From a bacterium (lineage in GTDB: Bacteria > Verrucomicrobiota > Verrucomicrobiia > Limisphaerales > RI-55), in assembly GCA_016124235.1 (NCBI GenBank), contig WGOC01000029.1, positions 1 to 64,000 of the forward strand: 64,000 nt of DNA, written 5' to 3'. Below, piece after piece: positions 15,526 through 24,172 of this stretch. Each line of letters opens with the position of its first letter. The first letter of the stretch is position 1. The position numbers were made by a program, and so were the translations under genes. The notes beneath the pieces were generated by a model that was given only the letters and a program-made list of their open reading frames with translations, was not told the DNA's origin and made no database searches.

Positions 15526-17010
15526 TCAAGTTTGCTGGTGCTCCAAGTTCAGAGACGAATGTGCGGTCCGCCATTTTGCAATGGCCTCATCACTGGATTG
15601 CGCAACTATTTCGGCAGCCTGGATGTAAGGACCCTTTAACAACTCAATGTCAAGATCACTGTGCCAAATTGTTACAACACCATCAACGATTACTCGAGTC
15701 TCGTCGTGTAGTGTTCGTATTAAATCCTGAATTCCTTCTCGTAGCAGAGACTCGTCGGATGTCGAAACCAGTATTTGTCGAAGGCCGTTATCTTGACCGC
15801 TGACCGGATCTCGCCAATGGCCATTGTGCCAGCCCTTGATTCTGAGTTCATCCATTACGCATTTTGGCGCACGAAGAAGCGCAACCGGAATTAGGGTACA
15901 GTTCGGAATCGATATATCGCCTGGAAGCTTGGCCAGCGCGTCATCCACCGAATTGGCACAGATCTCAACAACATTACCTCGTACCAACCGACGGATGGTA
16001 TTCACGTCAATCTCGGGATGCCACATCGTGCAATATGCCGTTTCCACCATTGAGACAACCTCCCACTGAATCATTTCAATCCAGGATTTGAGCCGACCGT
16101 TCCGGTCTTTTAGACTGAGCGAGCTATCTCTAAAAATGTCCCGAAGGCCAGTGTCAAAGCCCGTCGCTGGATCGCGGGAATATCCAGAATGCCATCCCTT
16201 GTCTCGCAGCGCTTCCATTACGGATCTTGGCGAACGCAGCACGATCACGGGTTCTGTCCCAACGGGCGGGCGCCAGAATTTGGAAGGGTTAACCTGCCCG
16301 GAAATGTCGCTGGTTCCGTCAGCCTGGCCGACCAAAAACGGATCCGGAGCATAGGTGCGAAATTTTGACATGCACGGACCCATCACCCAGTCGCAATGCA
16401 CGGCTGCATTGGCCCATACTTTGTAAAGAGCTTTCATCACCTCTTGGCCTCGCAAAGCATAACAATGGGTTCGTTGGATTCCGCCACCATTCCCGGCCCT
16501 GACAATGCCAGGCGCAACCTGAATGGGCTGCGAGTTAATGTGTTGGCCACCAATCATCAAACACTGCCAATCATCAGGAACAGAACGTAAGAATTTGGCA
16601 ATATCCTGTGAAAATGTTTTCCCAAAAATCGCATCGTCCTCAAGAACCAGCAGAGACTCTATGTCCTCCTGAATTGCGCGCTCCAATATCGTCATATGCG
16701 ACCGAAAACATCCATAGCTGCCTCCACCAGTCTGCCAGTATTTTGGAACCCCCACCTTGTCTCCCTCAATTGCTGGAAAAACAGCGGGCAGGACAAACGG
16801 CCAGCTTACTTTCCTTAGCTCATTCCAAAATCGGTTCAGTCTGTCCGGGCGGCGGCGCAAATTGACAACCCAGACCTGTTGAAAAAGCGCGAAATAGTTG
16901 TTACAATTCGTTGCAGACAATGCAGTCCGTTGTAAGTCTTCCTTCATTGCACGATCGGGTCCTGGACTGGCCGCGTTTGTTACTGTGGCGTCATTTGTCC
17001 TCTTCTGCAT
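15526..17010 (-). CDS. GT25-like glycosyltransferase with duplicated C-terminal domain
   Basis: A 494-residue protein. Residues 45-235 match the GT25 (LPS galactosyltransferase/procollagen galactosyltransferase-like) fold: VWVVNLRRRPDRLNRF, GCFRSHMTILERA and the LVLEDDAIF acidic motif at about 121-129. Residues 253-361 and 374-480 are a tandem duplication. They share (V/A)LR(S/A)P-VM-ELR-KGWH-G--RDP-(T/S)G-D-GLR near the start and (T)-WH-(E/D)-D near the end. I know no name for this repeated domain. Two starts are possible (17010 or 16947); the catalytic domain is complete with either. It is divergent from the DUF6065 gene, with about 270 bp of shared promoter space. Confidence 0.75.
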   Translation of the reverse strand: MQKRTNDATVTNAASPGPDRAMKEDLQRTALSATNCNNYFALFQQVWVVNLRRRPDRLNRFWNELRKVSWPFVLPAVFPAIEGDKVGVPKYWQTGGGSYGCFRSHMTILERAIQEDIESLLVLEDDAIFGKTFSQDIAKFLRSVPDDWQCLMIGGQHINSQPIQVAPGIVRAGNGGGIQRTHCYALRGQEVMKALYKVWANAAVHCDWVMGPCMSKFRTYAPDPFLVGQADGTSDISGQVNPSKFWRPPVGTEPVIVLRSPRSVMEALRDKGWHSGYSRDPATGFDTGLRDIFRDSSLSLKDRNGRLKSWIEMIQWEVVSMVETAYCTMWHPEIDVNTIRRLVRGNVVEICANSVDDALAKLPGDISIPNCTLIPVALLRAPKCVMDELRIKGWHNGHWRDPVSGQDNGLRQILVSTSDESLLREGIQDLIRTLHDETRVIVDGVVTIWHSDLDIELLKGPYIQAAEIVAQSSDEAIAKWRTAHSSLNLEHQQT

Positions 17011-17284
17011 TTCAGTCGACTAAGATCAGGTGTCTTAGTTGTCAATCTAAATCCACAGGTTCCCGATTTCGACAAAGGCTCAACGCCACAACCACCTTTG
17101 GCCAAGGACACAGACCTTCACTTGTTCTTGGCGAGATCGCTCAATTCCATCCTGCGTTGAAAACTTGACATCAGCGAACCAATGCAGTCTAAGGAATTTA
17201 AATCGTCATAAGCTATTGTTGGAACTGTCGGAATGGATTCAATTGTGGGCCTCACGGTGGCAAATACATGGTATTTTTCAAAAT

Positions 17285-18064
17285 ATGGAGCCAACAGAAA
17301 AACGGATCACGGCTTATACCGTTAGTAACCCCGATGGGTACGAAATAATTCCTGCGCCATCGAATCGCCAATGGATGGACGATACGGACCAAAACTTCGC
17401 GTACCGCTGCCTCCCACTTACAATTGCGAATCAGTCAGGTTGGTTCATTTGCAGCCCAAGTTCGTTCATGGTTCAATGGAACGGCCGACACGGGAAGGAG
17501 GATACATTAATCATTCATTCCTCAGATTCCAAGATTCAGTGTGCTTCCAGTCACTTTGGTTATGGTATCATTACTTTTCAATTGCCTTATTTATTCGTAA
17601 CTTCGCCAGACACCAACTTGTGGGTCAAAGGACCAACCAACCATCCCAAGGATGGAATATTTCCATTGGAGGGAATCGTCGAAACGGACTGGGCTGCTTC
17701 AACGTTCACGATGAATTGGAAGATTACTCGTCCCGATGTTCCCATTGGTTTCTCCAAAGGCGAACCCATCTGCATGATCGTTCCTCAAATCCGAGGACTT
17801 GCTGAGACGATGCGGCCCGTTACCAAGGATATTTCCACGAATTCGGAGTTGGCTGAAAACTATCGATCTTGGAATCAAAGTCGCTCAGATTTTTTGAAAG
17901 GTTTGGAAGAAAGGAGAAAAGATGCGGTCTCGAAAAAATGGGAAAAGGATTATTACAAAGGTATAGACAGCACTGGAAACCGCTTTCGCTCCCACCAGAC
18001 GCAGCTAGAGCTGAGGCCGTTCAGCAGCGAGACTCGCACACAGGAGAGCGCCCCTCATTCATAA
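17285..18064 (+). CDS. DUF6065 family protein
   Basis: A 259-residue soluble protein. The features that identify DUF6065 are ITAYTVSNPDGYEIIPAPSNR near the start, WMDDTDQNFAYRCLPLTIAN, the FGYGIITFQLPYLFVT strand pair, TNLWVKGPTNHPKDGI, ETDWAASTFTMNWKITRPD and a C-terminal SRSDF-WEKDYYKG helix. The biochemical role of the family is not known to me; members occur beside glycosyltransferase and methyltransferase genes. I choose the ATG at 17285 because the family homology begins there; the frame is open for 40 codons upstream. It is probably the first gene of a plus-strand run to 21591. Confidence 0.75.
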   Translation: MEPTEKRITAYTVSNPDGYEIIPAPSNRQWMDDTDQNFAYRCLPLTIANQSGWFICSPSSFMVQWNGRHGKEDTLIIHSSDSKIQCASSHFGYGIITFQLPYLFVTSPDTNLWVKGPTNHPKDGIFPLEGIVETDWAASTFTMNWKITRPDVPIGFSKGEPICMIVPQIRGLAETMRPVTKDISTNSELAENYRSWNQSRSDFLKGLEERRKDAVSKKWEKDYYKGIDSTGNRFRSHQTQLELRPFSSETRTQESAPHS

Positions 18065-18105
18065 ACGGTGAGCCCTTTGGATTGTTCTACATCAGCCGCG
18101 TTTTA

Positions 18106-18846
18106 ATGAACATTATGGATTCCCTCGCCACGAGCACTCTGGATGATTGGTCTCGATGCTGGGAAAACGATAACGACTACAACAGTTGGTTCCACGCAAC
18201 AGCCACGATTCTGACCAATCAAGATAGTCTTTTGAAATCTCACAGAGACTGGGTCGAAGCGCGAGATTATGGATTCGGGGATCGGGCTTTTCACCATATC
18301 TGGAAGTTGCTGGTTGACCAAATGCCTTCCAATTTCAGTTTTTTAGAAATTGGTGTATTTAGAGGCCAAGTACTTTCTCTGATTGCGTTGCTCGCCATGC
18401 ACACGAATCGCAAAGCGCAAATTTACGGGCTAACACCTCTTACCAATTACAGGGATCGTTGCTGCACTTACCCCGTGAGTGAATACGAGAAAGACATTGA
18501 AACCATTCATAGCCAATTCAATCTCCTCCCCAATTACAACCTCATTGTTGGTGCGTCGCAGGAGCGAAGGATGATTGATGAAGCGTCTCGCAGAAAATAC
18601 ACAATTGTCTATATTGATGGCGGCCATGATTATGAAACCGTTGTAAGCGATATTGTGAGCTATGGAGCATTGGTGGAGCACCGGGGCTATTTGGTAATGG
18701 ACGATTCATCAAATCATTTGAACATCGGCAATTGCTGGCCGGGTCTGGAACCAGTCAGTAGAGCTGTTCGTAATATCTTGGAACCAGATTCGACGTTTAA
18801 ACACCTCTTTGCCTGTGGCCACTTGCGAGTTTTTAGGCGCAAATGA
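18106..18846 (+). CDS. Class I SAM-dependent methyltransferase (Methyltransf_24 type)
   Basis: A 246-residue protein. Motif I is FLEIGVFRGQVLSLIAL (79-95), and the acidic VYIDGGHDYETVVSDI (169-184) is typical of the Methyltransf_24/cephalosporin hydroxylase-like group that modifies sugars or small molecules. I take the ATG at 18106, 42 bases after the DUF6065 stop; another ATG lies three codons later. The frame reaches much further upstream but overlaps DUF6065 there. It ends with a four-base overlap with the next glycosyltransferase gene, showing co-translation in the glycosylation cassette. Confidence 0.78.
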   Translation: MNIMDSLATSTLDDWSRCWENDNDYNSWFHATATILTNQDSLLKSHRDWVEARDYGFGDRAFHHIWKLLVDQMPSNFSFLEIGVFRGQVLSLIALLAMHTNRKAQIYGLTPLTNYRDRCCTYPVSEYEKDIETIHSQFNLLPNYNLIVGASQERRMIDEASRRKYTIVYIDGGHDYETVVSDIVSYGALVEHRGYLVMDDSSNHLNIGNCWPGLEPVSRAVRNILEPDSTFKHLFACGHLRVFRRK

Positions 18847-19538
18847 ATCTCGATGTAATCACTCTTGCAACCAACGAATCAGCCATTGGCTACAAAAAGC
18901 TTTTGGAAAGCGCCTGTCGCTGCGGAATCAAGATTACCAACATTTGGGACGGAAAACCTTGGCGAGGTCTTGCGGCGAAGCCCCGATTGATCAAGCGGTA
19001 TCTCGAAGATCGACCAAGCGGCGAAGAACTCATTCTCTTCGTTGATGGCGTGGATGTGGTCTTCAACCACCGTCCGCGCTCCCTCGTTGATTTGTATGTT
19101 GAACAAGGGTTCAAGATATTATTTAGCGCGGAAAAAAACTGCTACCCACGAGCCGACTGGAAGGACAGATTTTCTACTGCTTTGGGTGATTTTCGGTTTC
19201 TTAATTCGGGATGCATTATGGGGCCTGCGTCCGACTTACTAGAAATGCTTAATGAAATCAAAGCTCACGAGATTCTAGATGACTACCGACGACATGACGG
19301 CGAATGGCAATCTTTCATCGATCAGGAGTTTTTTTCAGAGTACTATTTGAATCATCAGGATATTGTGGGTTTGGATTCATCTTGTCGGATTTGCCTTTCC
19401 CTGTTTCCCGATACGCCAATCACGCTCGAACGCAATCAGGTGAAAAGCTTGGAGTGCCAAACCTTCCCTGCCCTACTTCATGGCAACGGCCCCTCGAAAG
19501 CGGTCCTAGAAAGTGTATGGAAATGGCTTCAACTTTAA
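18843..19538 (+). CDS. PLOD-like (LH3-type) glycosyltransferase domain protein
   Basis: A 231-residue protein that consists only of the glycosyltransferase domain known from procollagen lysyl hydroxylase/glucosyltransferases and their bacterial relatives. It starts DVITLATN, has the metal-binding acidic motif ILFVDGVDVVF (64-74), then FSAEKNCYPRADW, FRFLNSGCIMGPA, the QEFFSEYYL segment and LLHGNGPSK at the end. It should transfer a sugar from a UDP donor. It overlaps the methyltransferase gene by four bases (ATGA) and lies beside the GT25-like gene: both are families related to collagen glycosylation. Confidence 0.8.
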   Translation: MNLDVITLATNESAIGYKKLLESACRCGIKITNIWDGKPWRGLAAKPRLIKRYLEDRPSGEELILFVDGVDVVFNHRPRSLVDLYVEQGFKILFSAEKNCYPRADWKDRFSTALGDFRFLNSGCIMGPASDLLEMLNEIKAHEILDDYRRHDGEWQSFIDQEFFSEYYLNHQDIVGLDSSCRICLSLFPDTPITLERNQVKSLECQTFPALLHGNGPSKAVLESVWKWLQL

Positions 19539-19552
19539 GATTGCACCGCGAG

Positions 19553-20236
19553 ATGAATCACGAACTCTGCATACTCTTTCTGCATCATCGCAACGATGAG
19601 CTAAGCCGGTTTCACTACAGCCTCTTTGAGAGCAATAATGACGGCGTACCGATAGTCCCCTTAACTTTTGGCAGTGGGCTTCCAGATGCCGTAAAAGTAG
19701 GTCGATGGCACTGGCCGGTGCATGACGAATGGTACTCGAACGACGTGATGATATATTCGTGGTTCGAGCAAAAGCAGCTGGCAGCTAGTCGATATGCCAT
19801 ATTCGATTACGACACGTTGTGTCTGCAGTCAGTTCGAGAGTTCTACTCGGAGGTTTGGGACTCGGATGTGGCCTGCGCAACGCCGATAACTTGCCAAGAT
19901 TCTGGTTGGTATTGGTTCGAACCCCAATTTGGAGCTAGCCGGGAACTCTTCGGAAATCAACTTGCAGGAATGACGCCTGCATCAGGGTCCTTTTTTTCAC
20001 ACGAGGCTTTGGCCGCGATGGTTAATTTGGCCAAACACAAGCTATACGCGCCCTTGTTTTGCGAATGTCGATTGGGCACCCTCGCTTCAACCGCCGGCTT
20101 TTCAATACGGCGAATACGGGACGACGCGGCAAGTTATGTTACCTGGAACGATGTCAGTCCGACGCATCGCGGCATTTGGCACCCTGTGAAAAGGATATTG
20201 CCAATGGAACCGAATTGCGAAGAACGTCACAATTAG
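19553..20236 (+). CDS. Putative glycosyltransferase-like protein (intact paralogue)
   Basis: About 227 residues from the ATG at 19553. ATGs at 19517 and 19523, overlapping the upstream gene's end, are also possible. ASRYAIFDYDTLCLQSVREFY contains a DxD-like motif in the position expected for a nucleotide-sugar transferase. GWYWFEPQFG, LAGMTPASGSFFSHEAL and GIWHPVKRI are its other conspicuous blocks. I cannot assign a named family. A broken, frameshifted paralogue lies at 12480-12896 on the other strand, so this gene was once duplicated within the element. It continues the run of sugar-modifying genes. Confidence 0.62.
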   Translation: MNHELCILFLHHRNDELSRFHYSLFESNNDGVPIVPLTFGSGLPDAVKVGRWHWPVHDEWYSNDVMIYSWFEQKQLAASRYAIFDYDTLCLQSVREFYSEVWDSDVACATPITCQDSGWYWFEPQFGASRELFGNQLAGMTPASGSFFSHEALAAMVNLAKHKLYAPLFCECRLGTLASTAGFSIRRIRDDAASYVTWNDVSPTHRGIWHPVKRILPMEPNCEERHN

Positions 20237-20247
20237 CTCTACAGACT

Positions 20248-21591
20248 ATGTCACACGAGCTGGTAGGCAAATCGCCTTACTTCGACTGGGTTCGCTCAGC
20301 TAGCGTTGTGATCGAGACGCTACTTCTCATTCGTCCAATAGAGTCAGCCGTCGACTTTGGCTGCAATTGCGGTCCTTGGCTTAGAGCGCTGATTGACCAG
20401 GGGGTAGACGATGTCATGGGCATAGACATCGCCGACCCAGGCGATAGCCTTCTCTTTCCACGCGAACGATTTCGCCAACACGACCTGACCAAACCGCTAG
20501 ACCTCGGTCGTCGCTTTGATCTTTCTATTGGATTGGAAACCGTGGAAGAACTCGAGGCAGGCGAGAGCACAGAGGAATACCTTGATACTTTGGCACATCA
20601 CAGTGATCTCATTCTGTTTTCAGCAGCAACTCCGGGACAAGGTGGCCACCTACATATCAATGAAAGACCACACTTCTACTGGCATGCGCAGTTGGCAATG
20701 CGGGGATATACCAGACTGGATGTAATTAGGCCCGTCATCTCAGGAGATCTAAGAGTAGCAGAATGGTACCGGAAGAACCTTTTTCTTTATGCGCGTACCG
20801 AAAATGCCAAGGGTGGCGGAATCGCATCATCGCGAACAAGTGTAACATCCACCATCAAGTTCGACCAATTATCGTCTACCCGTGGAATTAGCTGCAAACC
20901 AACCTCTCATCGAATTCTCGCATTAATTCCAGGAATGATACTCGCACGGAATCACGTGGAGATGATACATCTGCAATCTTACATTCTAGAGAGACTACGT
21001 TTGTCGCTTGAGGATTGTGAACTATTCACATCGCTCATTTGCGACCATATTTCAGCCGAATTGCAGAATGAAATTGCAGCAATCGGTGAAAGGTTCAATT
21101 ACTTCGAAGTATTGAATGATCTCAAACGCTGGCAATGGGGCATCCGAAATCCGACAACTCGTGGCATACAGCTGTGCCGAGAGTTTAATTGTACCCATTT
21201 GCTTAGGATTATCCAAGATACCTTTATATTAGAACCAAATGCATTCGCTGCAGATATGCTAGGCGTATTGGATAGGCAAGTGATCGCAGGATCAATTCAT
21301 AGCTGGCAGACGTCAGCTCATTTTCGTTACTGCGATGAGATGGGATTAGAAAGGCAAAATCCTCTCCGCTACGTGCACGGTGCGCTGATATTGGCGCCTC
21401 GAAGTCTTTGGGAACAGTTCTATTTGACACTTCCGAACTCAGTAAATCACTTCTTTGACGACTGCCTTTTTACCCAGGCTCATCTTCAAAGTGAGGGCGA
21501 AATTGCCGGATTGTCAGAGTCCACATGGAAACACCTGCATGGTATCGACTGCGAGCAGTGCGCGAAACTTAAGTCAGGAATCTTAGCCTAG
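20248..21591 (+). CDS. Bifunctional methyltransferase plus glycosyltransferase-like protein
   Basis: A 447-residue protein. The N-terminal 200 residues are a class I methyltransferase: AVDFGCNCGPWLRAL (35-49), then VMGIDIADPG and FDLSIGLETVEELE. The C-terminal 230 residues (from about HRILALIPGMILARNH) look like a glycosyltransferase-type domain, with TRGIQLCREFNCTHLLRIIQDTF resembling the donor-binding region. The second assignment is weaker. The ATG at 20248 begins 11 bases after the previous stop; the upstream open frame overlaps the preceding gene. It is the last gene of the cassette before the IS630 remnant. Confidence 0.65.
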   Translation: MSHELVGKSPYFDWVRSASVVIETLLLIRPIESAVDFGCNCGPWLRALIDQGVDDVMGIDIADPGDSLLFPRERFRQHDLTKPLDLGRRFDLSIGLETVEELEAGESTEEYLDTLAHHSDLILFSAATPGQGGHLHINERPHFYWHAQLAMRGYTRLDVIRPVISGDLRVAEWYRKNLFLYARTENAKGGGIASSRTSVTSTIKFDQLSSTRGISCKPTSHRILALIPGMILARNHVEMIHLQSYILERLRLSLEDCELFTSLICDHISAELQNEIAAIGERFNYFEVLNDLKRWQWGIRNPTTRGIQLCREFNCTHLLRIIQDTFILEPNAFAADMLGVLDRQVIAGSIHSWQTSAHFRYCDEMGLERQNPLRYVHGALILAPRSLWEQFYLTLPNSVNHFFDDCLFTQAHLQSEGEIAGLSESTWKHLHGIDCEQCAKLKSGILA

Positions 21592-21614
21592 CAGGCCGTT
21601 GAAAAAGCCCAGTT

Positions 21615-22274
21615 TTGACTGGAGCTTGGGCTGGAGCAGATTCTGGTTTGCTCTCGGGCGCGTGGAGGGACAGCAGTTTTGGCGGTGTTTTCGTTCCTCG
21701 TGCGCTCCGGTTCGGCGTTTTCACCGCCTCCGTGGCCACGCGCAGTTTTTCGGGCGTACGCAGAACCCAGGTTCAATCATACCCGGCAAGTTTGTACAAG
21801 GCCAAAACGGCCCAGTTTCTATCCGGAAATCTCTTTTGGCATTCGCTCTATCGCCACGGAACGCTTTCTCTTTACGCCGCATTGGACACGCGCAGTGGGG
21901 AGGTGCTGGGCAAGACCGCTTCGCGTCATACCAGCGGGGAGTTTGTCGCCTTTCTGGAGGAATTGGTGGCCACCCAACCCAAAGGAAGAGAAATCCACGT
22001 GATCGTTGACAACCTTTCGGCGCACAAAACCAAGCGTGTTCAAGAGTTTCTTGAAGAACATCGGAAGTTCCAAATTCACTACACGCCGACCTACTCATCA
22101 TGGCTCAATCAGGTGGAGATCTGGTTCTCCAAGATCCAACGCGATGTCATCGCCCGGGGCATTTTCAAATCCAAGGCCGACCTGAGCAGAAAGATCATGA
22201 AATACATTCGTCATCACAACAAAACGGCTCAACCCTTCAAGTGGACCTACCGCAATACCAAGAATAGACTTTGA
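21615..22274 (+). pseudogene. 5'-truncated IS630-family transposase
   Basis: The C-terminal 150 residues are a clear IS630 DDE domain: LYAALDTRSGEVLGKT, then IHVIVDNLSAHKTK with the second catalytic Asp, then YTPTYSSWLNQVEIWFS with the final Glu, ending FKWTYRNT. The first catalytic Asp region (normally DEK-Q-QAL) and the N-terminal HTH are missing. The sequence before about 21790 has no family character in any frame, so the copy is inactive. It closes the right side of the glycosylation cassette, as the other truncated transposase closes the left. Confidence 0.82.
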
Positions 22275-22520
22275 TCCCATGTGTTCAGTTTCTTGTGAAT
22301 CACTGCACTAGCGGCCGCGCCGGCCGCCGGCAGCTTTATCCCGGTCGTGGAATCACCGCCGCAGTTCTGCGTTATGGGGGGAGGGGAACCGGCAATCCAT
22401 GACCGGGCTCTTTAACAACTCAACAAATCATCCGCAGCTTTTCCAGTTCGCCGCGCTAATTCCCTGATCACGAACCACTTCCCAACGCAGGAGAGGCGTT
22501 CCGCCTGTCTCCGCTTCGCG

Positions 22521-22823
22521 TCACGCCACCGCCAGCACTTTCACTTCCTTCTCCAGTTGCTTGCCGAAGCGGTCGCGTTCCTGTTCCAGGTCATATTGCG
22601 ATTGCAGGTTCAGCCAGAATTGCGCCGACATCTGAAAATAGCGGCCCAGCCGCAGCGCCGTGTCCGCCGTGACGGACCTTTGGCCCTTCACGATCTCGTT
22701 GATCCGCCGCGGCGGCACGCCGATATCCGTGGCCACCCGGTATTGGCTCAGGCCCAGTGGCTTCAGGAAATCCTCCAGCAGGATTTCCCCGGGAGTGATG
22801 TTTGCCAGTTGTTTGCTCTTCAT
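22521..22823 (-). CDS. higA: HigA-type antitoxin, XRE family
   Basis: A 100-residue protein with a central XRE helix-turn-helix (QYRVATDIGVPPRRINEIVKGQRSVTADTALRLGRYF) and the HigA/VapA start ITPGEILLEDFLKPLGLS. It binds and neutralises HigB and represses the operon. It begins eight bases after the full-length HigB frame ends, in the usual toxin-first order of higBA. An 8-bp-arm inverted repeat upstream of higB (23126-23144) is the likely operator. The frame is intact, unlike its partner. Confidence 0.9.
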   Translation of the reverse strand: MKSKQLANITPGEILLEDFLKPLGLSQYRVATDIGVPPRRINEIVKGQRSVTADTALRLGRYFQMSAQFWLNLQSQYDLEQERDRFGKQLEKEVKVLAVA

Positions 22824-22831
22824 ACGCGTTC

Positions 22832-23113
22832 TCAGTGATAGTCCACAATCTCAGCGCCGTGCGCGTCCGACCCCTACCAGCGGAAACAGATCCGCCATTG
22901 GTCATTCACCCGGATGCTGTGCTGGCCCTTGCGGCCGCCCTTCAGTGCCTCCAACCGGTTGCCCGGCGGCACTCTCAGATCCAGCAAGCTCACCGCGGCA
23001 TGCAGTTGCAGCAACTTCCGCCGTGCCACCCGTTGAATGTCCGGCGGAAAACGGCGGGACATCTGCCCGTGGAAAATCTTTTCCGTCTCCGCGCACGCAA
23101 AGTCATGAATCAT
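22832..23113 (-). pseudogene. higB: HigB toxin with in-frame amber codon
   Basis: The frame from the ATG at 23113 encodes a RelE-fold HigB: MIHDFACAETEKIF, then RLEALKGGRKGQHSIRVNDQWRICFRW. A TAG codon at 22874-22876 stops it at 79 residues. Reading through, the same frame continues GSDAHGAEIVDYH to a TGA at 22832-22834. That is exactly the conserved HigB C-terminus and gives the canonical length of about 93 residues. One nonsense substitution therefore removed the last 14 residues, including the C-terminal His/Tyr region. Either the toxin is dead or weakened, or the codon is suppressed. Confidence 0.85.
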
Positions 23114-23125
23114 GCGTGATCAGAC

Positions 23126-23144
23126 CATAACGCTTGGCGTTATG
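23126..23144. promoter_or_regulatory. Probable HigA operator
   Basis: CATAACGC-TTG-GCGTTATG is a perfect inverted repeat with 8-bp arms, 12 bp upstream of the higB start. Autoregulatory HigA operators are usually palindromes of this size overlapping the promoter. Binding is inferred from position. Confidence 0.7.
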
Positions 23145-23285
23145 AGTGTCAACACCCACCTAAGCGGAGGTGCGACCTTGAGCGCCCCGAAAGTCGCCCC
23201 CTTGCCTTGATGGGTGGACTGCCTGGCATCTTGTGTGTGACGCACACCTTCAGGCCTTCCTTGGTTGTAAATCTCTCCGCGTGAT

Positions 23286-23304
23286 CGGCGGCGTGTCGCC
23301 GCCG
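23286..23304 (+). promoter_or_regulatory. GC-rich hairpin upstream of virB5
   Basis: CGGCGGC-GTGTC-GCCGCCG forms a 7-bp stem about 33 bases before the TrbJ start. There is no T-run, so it is more likely a leader structure or attenuator than an intrinsic terminator. Confidence 0.35.
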
Positions 23305-23337
23305 GTTCCAGACCGCAACTCAACGAAAGGCATGATC

Positions 23338-24138
23338 ATGAATAAGCTTCTCAGCCTCATCCTGGTGACGCTCGGCGTCACCGTGTCCGCCCGCGCGCAG
23401 TGGGTGGTGTTCGATCCCACCATGAACGTCCAGTCGATTCTCAACACAGCCCAGGAGATCGCCAAGTATGTCGAGATGATCGAAAACCAAGTCCAACAGA
23501 TCCAAACGCTGACCGACCAGCTCAACGAGTTCAAACACTACGAGGATTTGTTCGGCAATCCGGGCAGCGTCTCGCTCGCCACCGCGCAGCCCCTGATCAA
23601 CGACCTGCAAAAGTCAGAACTCGGGCAAACGCTCACCACGATTGAGGGCTCGGTCAATGCGGGACAGGCCATGACCTACGACGCCGGTGGATTGTTTCAA
23701 AAGGTCGGCACCGCGTTCAACACACCGGGCGGGACAACCGTAAACCGGCCGGAAACGCCTTATCTGCCCGTCGCCGCCGTCCAGAAGACCACGGACAACT
23801 TCCTGTCTGTCTCCACCGACGCGACGGCGCGGCGTATTGCCTTGAAGGAACAAATCGCGCGGACGACCGAGGCACTGAAGAACGCGTCAACGGACGCGGA
23901 GGTCCAGAAGCTGACCGGCGTGCTCATCGGTCTCTCCTCCGCCCTCAACAACACGGACTACGAAATCAACCAGGCGACGTCCTCGGCCCTCGTTCAGGAC
24001 ATCGCCAATCGGAACGACACCCAACGCCAGATCGAGGCGAAGAAGGAAGAGCAGCACGCGGAGTTCACCGAAGCGGTCCAGAAATACGGGCAGACCTTCC
24101 GGCTCATGACCGCGCCCACGTCGTTCCCGACTCCGTAG
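23338..24138 (+). CDS. trbJ: VirB5/TrbJ-family conjugal transfer protein
   Basis: A 266-residue secreted protein with a signal peptide (MNKLLSLILVTLGVTVSARAQ). The mature part begins VVFDPTMNVQSILNTAQEIAKYVEMIENQVQQIQTLTDQL, the characteristic TrbJ start. Long coiled-coil helices follow (LKEQIARTTEALKNAS and QIEAKKEEQHAEF). VirB5/TrbJ proteins are minor pilus components or assembly factors in the periplasm. I choose the second of two near ATGs (23338) because AAAGG lies seven bases before it. It resumes the transfer operon after the 10.9-kb insertion. Confidence 0.85.
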   Translation: MNKLLSLILVTLGVTVSARAQWVVFDPTMNVQSILNTAQEIAKYVEMIENQVQQIQTLTDQLNEFKHYEDLFGNPGSVSLATAQPLINDLQKSELGQTLTTIEGSVNAGQAMTYDAGGLFQKVGTAFNTPGGTTVNRPETPYLPVAAVQKTTDNFLSVSTDATARRIALKEQIARTTEALKNASTDAEVQKLTGVLIGLSSALNNTDYEINQATSSALVQDIANRNDTQRQIEAKKEEQHAEFTEAVQKYGQTFRLMTAPTSFPTP

Positions 24139-24172
24139 CAACCGCCAACGCAACTTCAGATCATCCCGACGC

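Noticed and set aside
22303-22340. GCGGCCGC-type palindromes after the IS630 remnant
   Set aside because: Simple GC palindromes without a partner copy or terminator structure; probably chance in GC-rich DNA.
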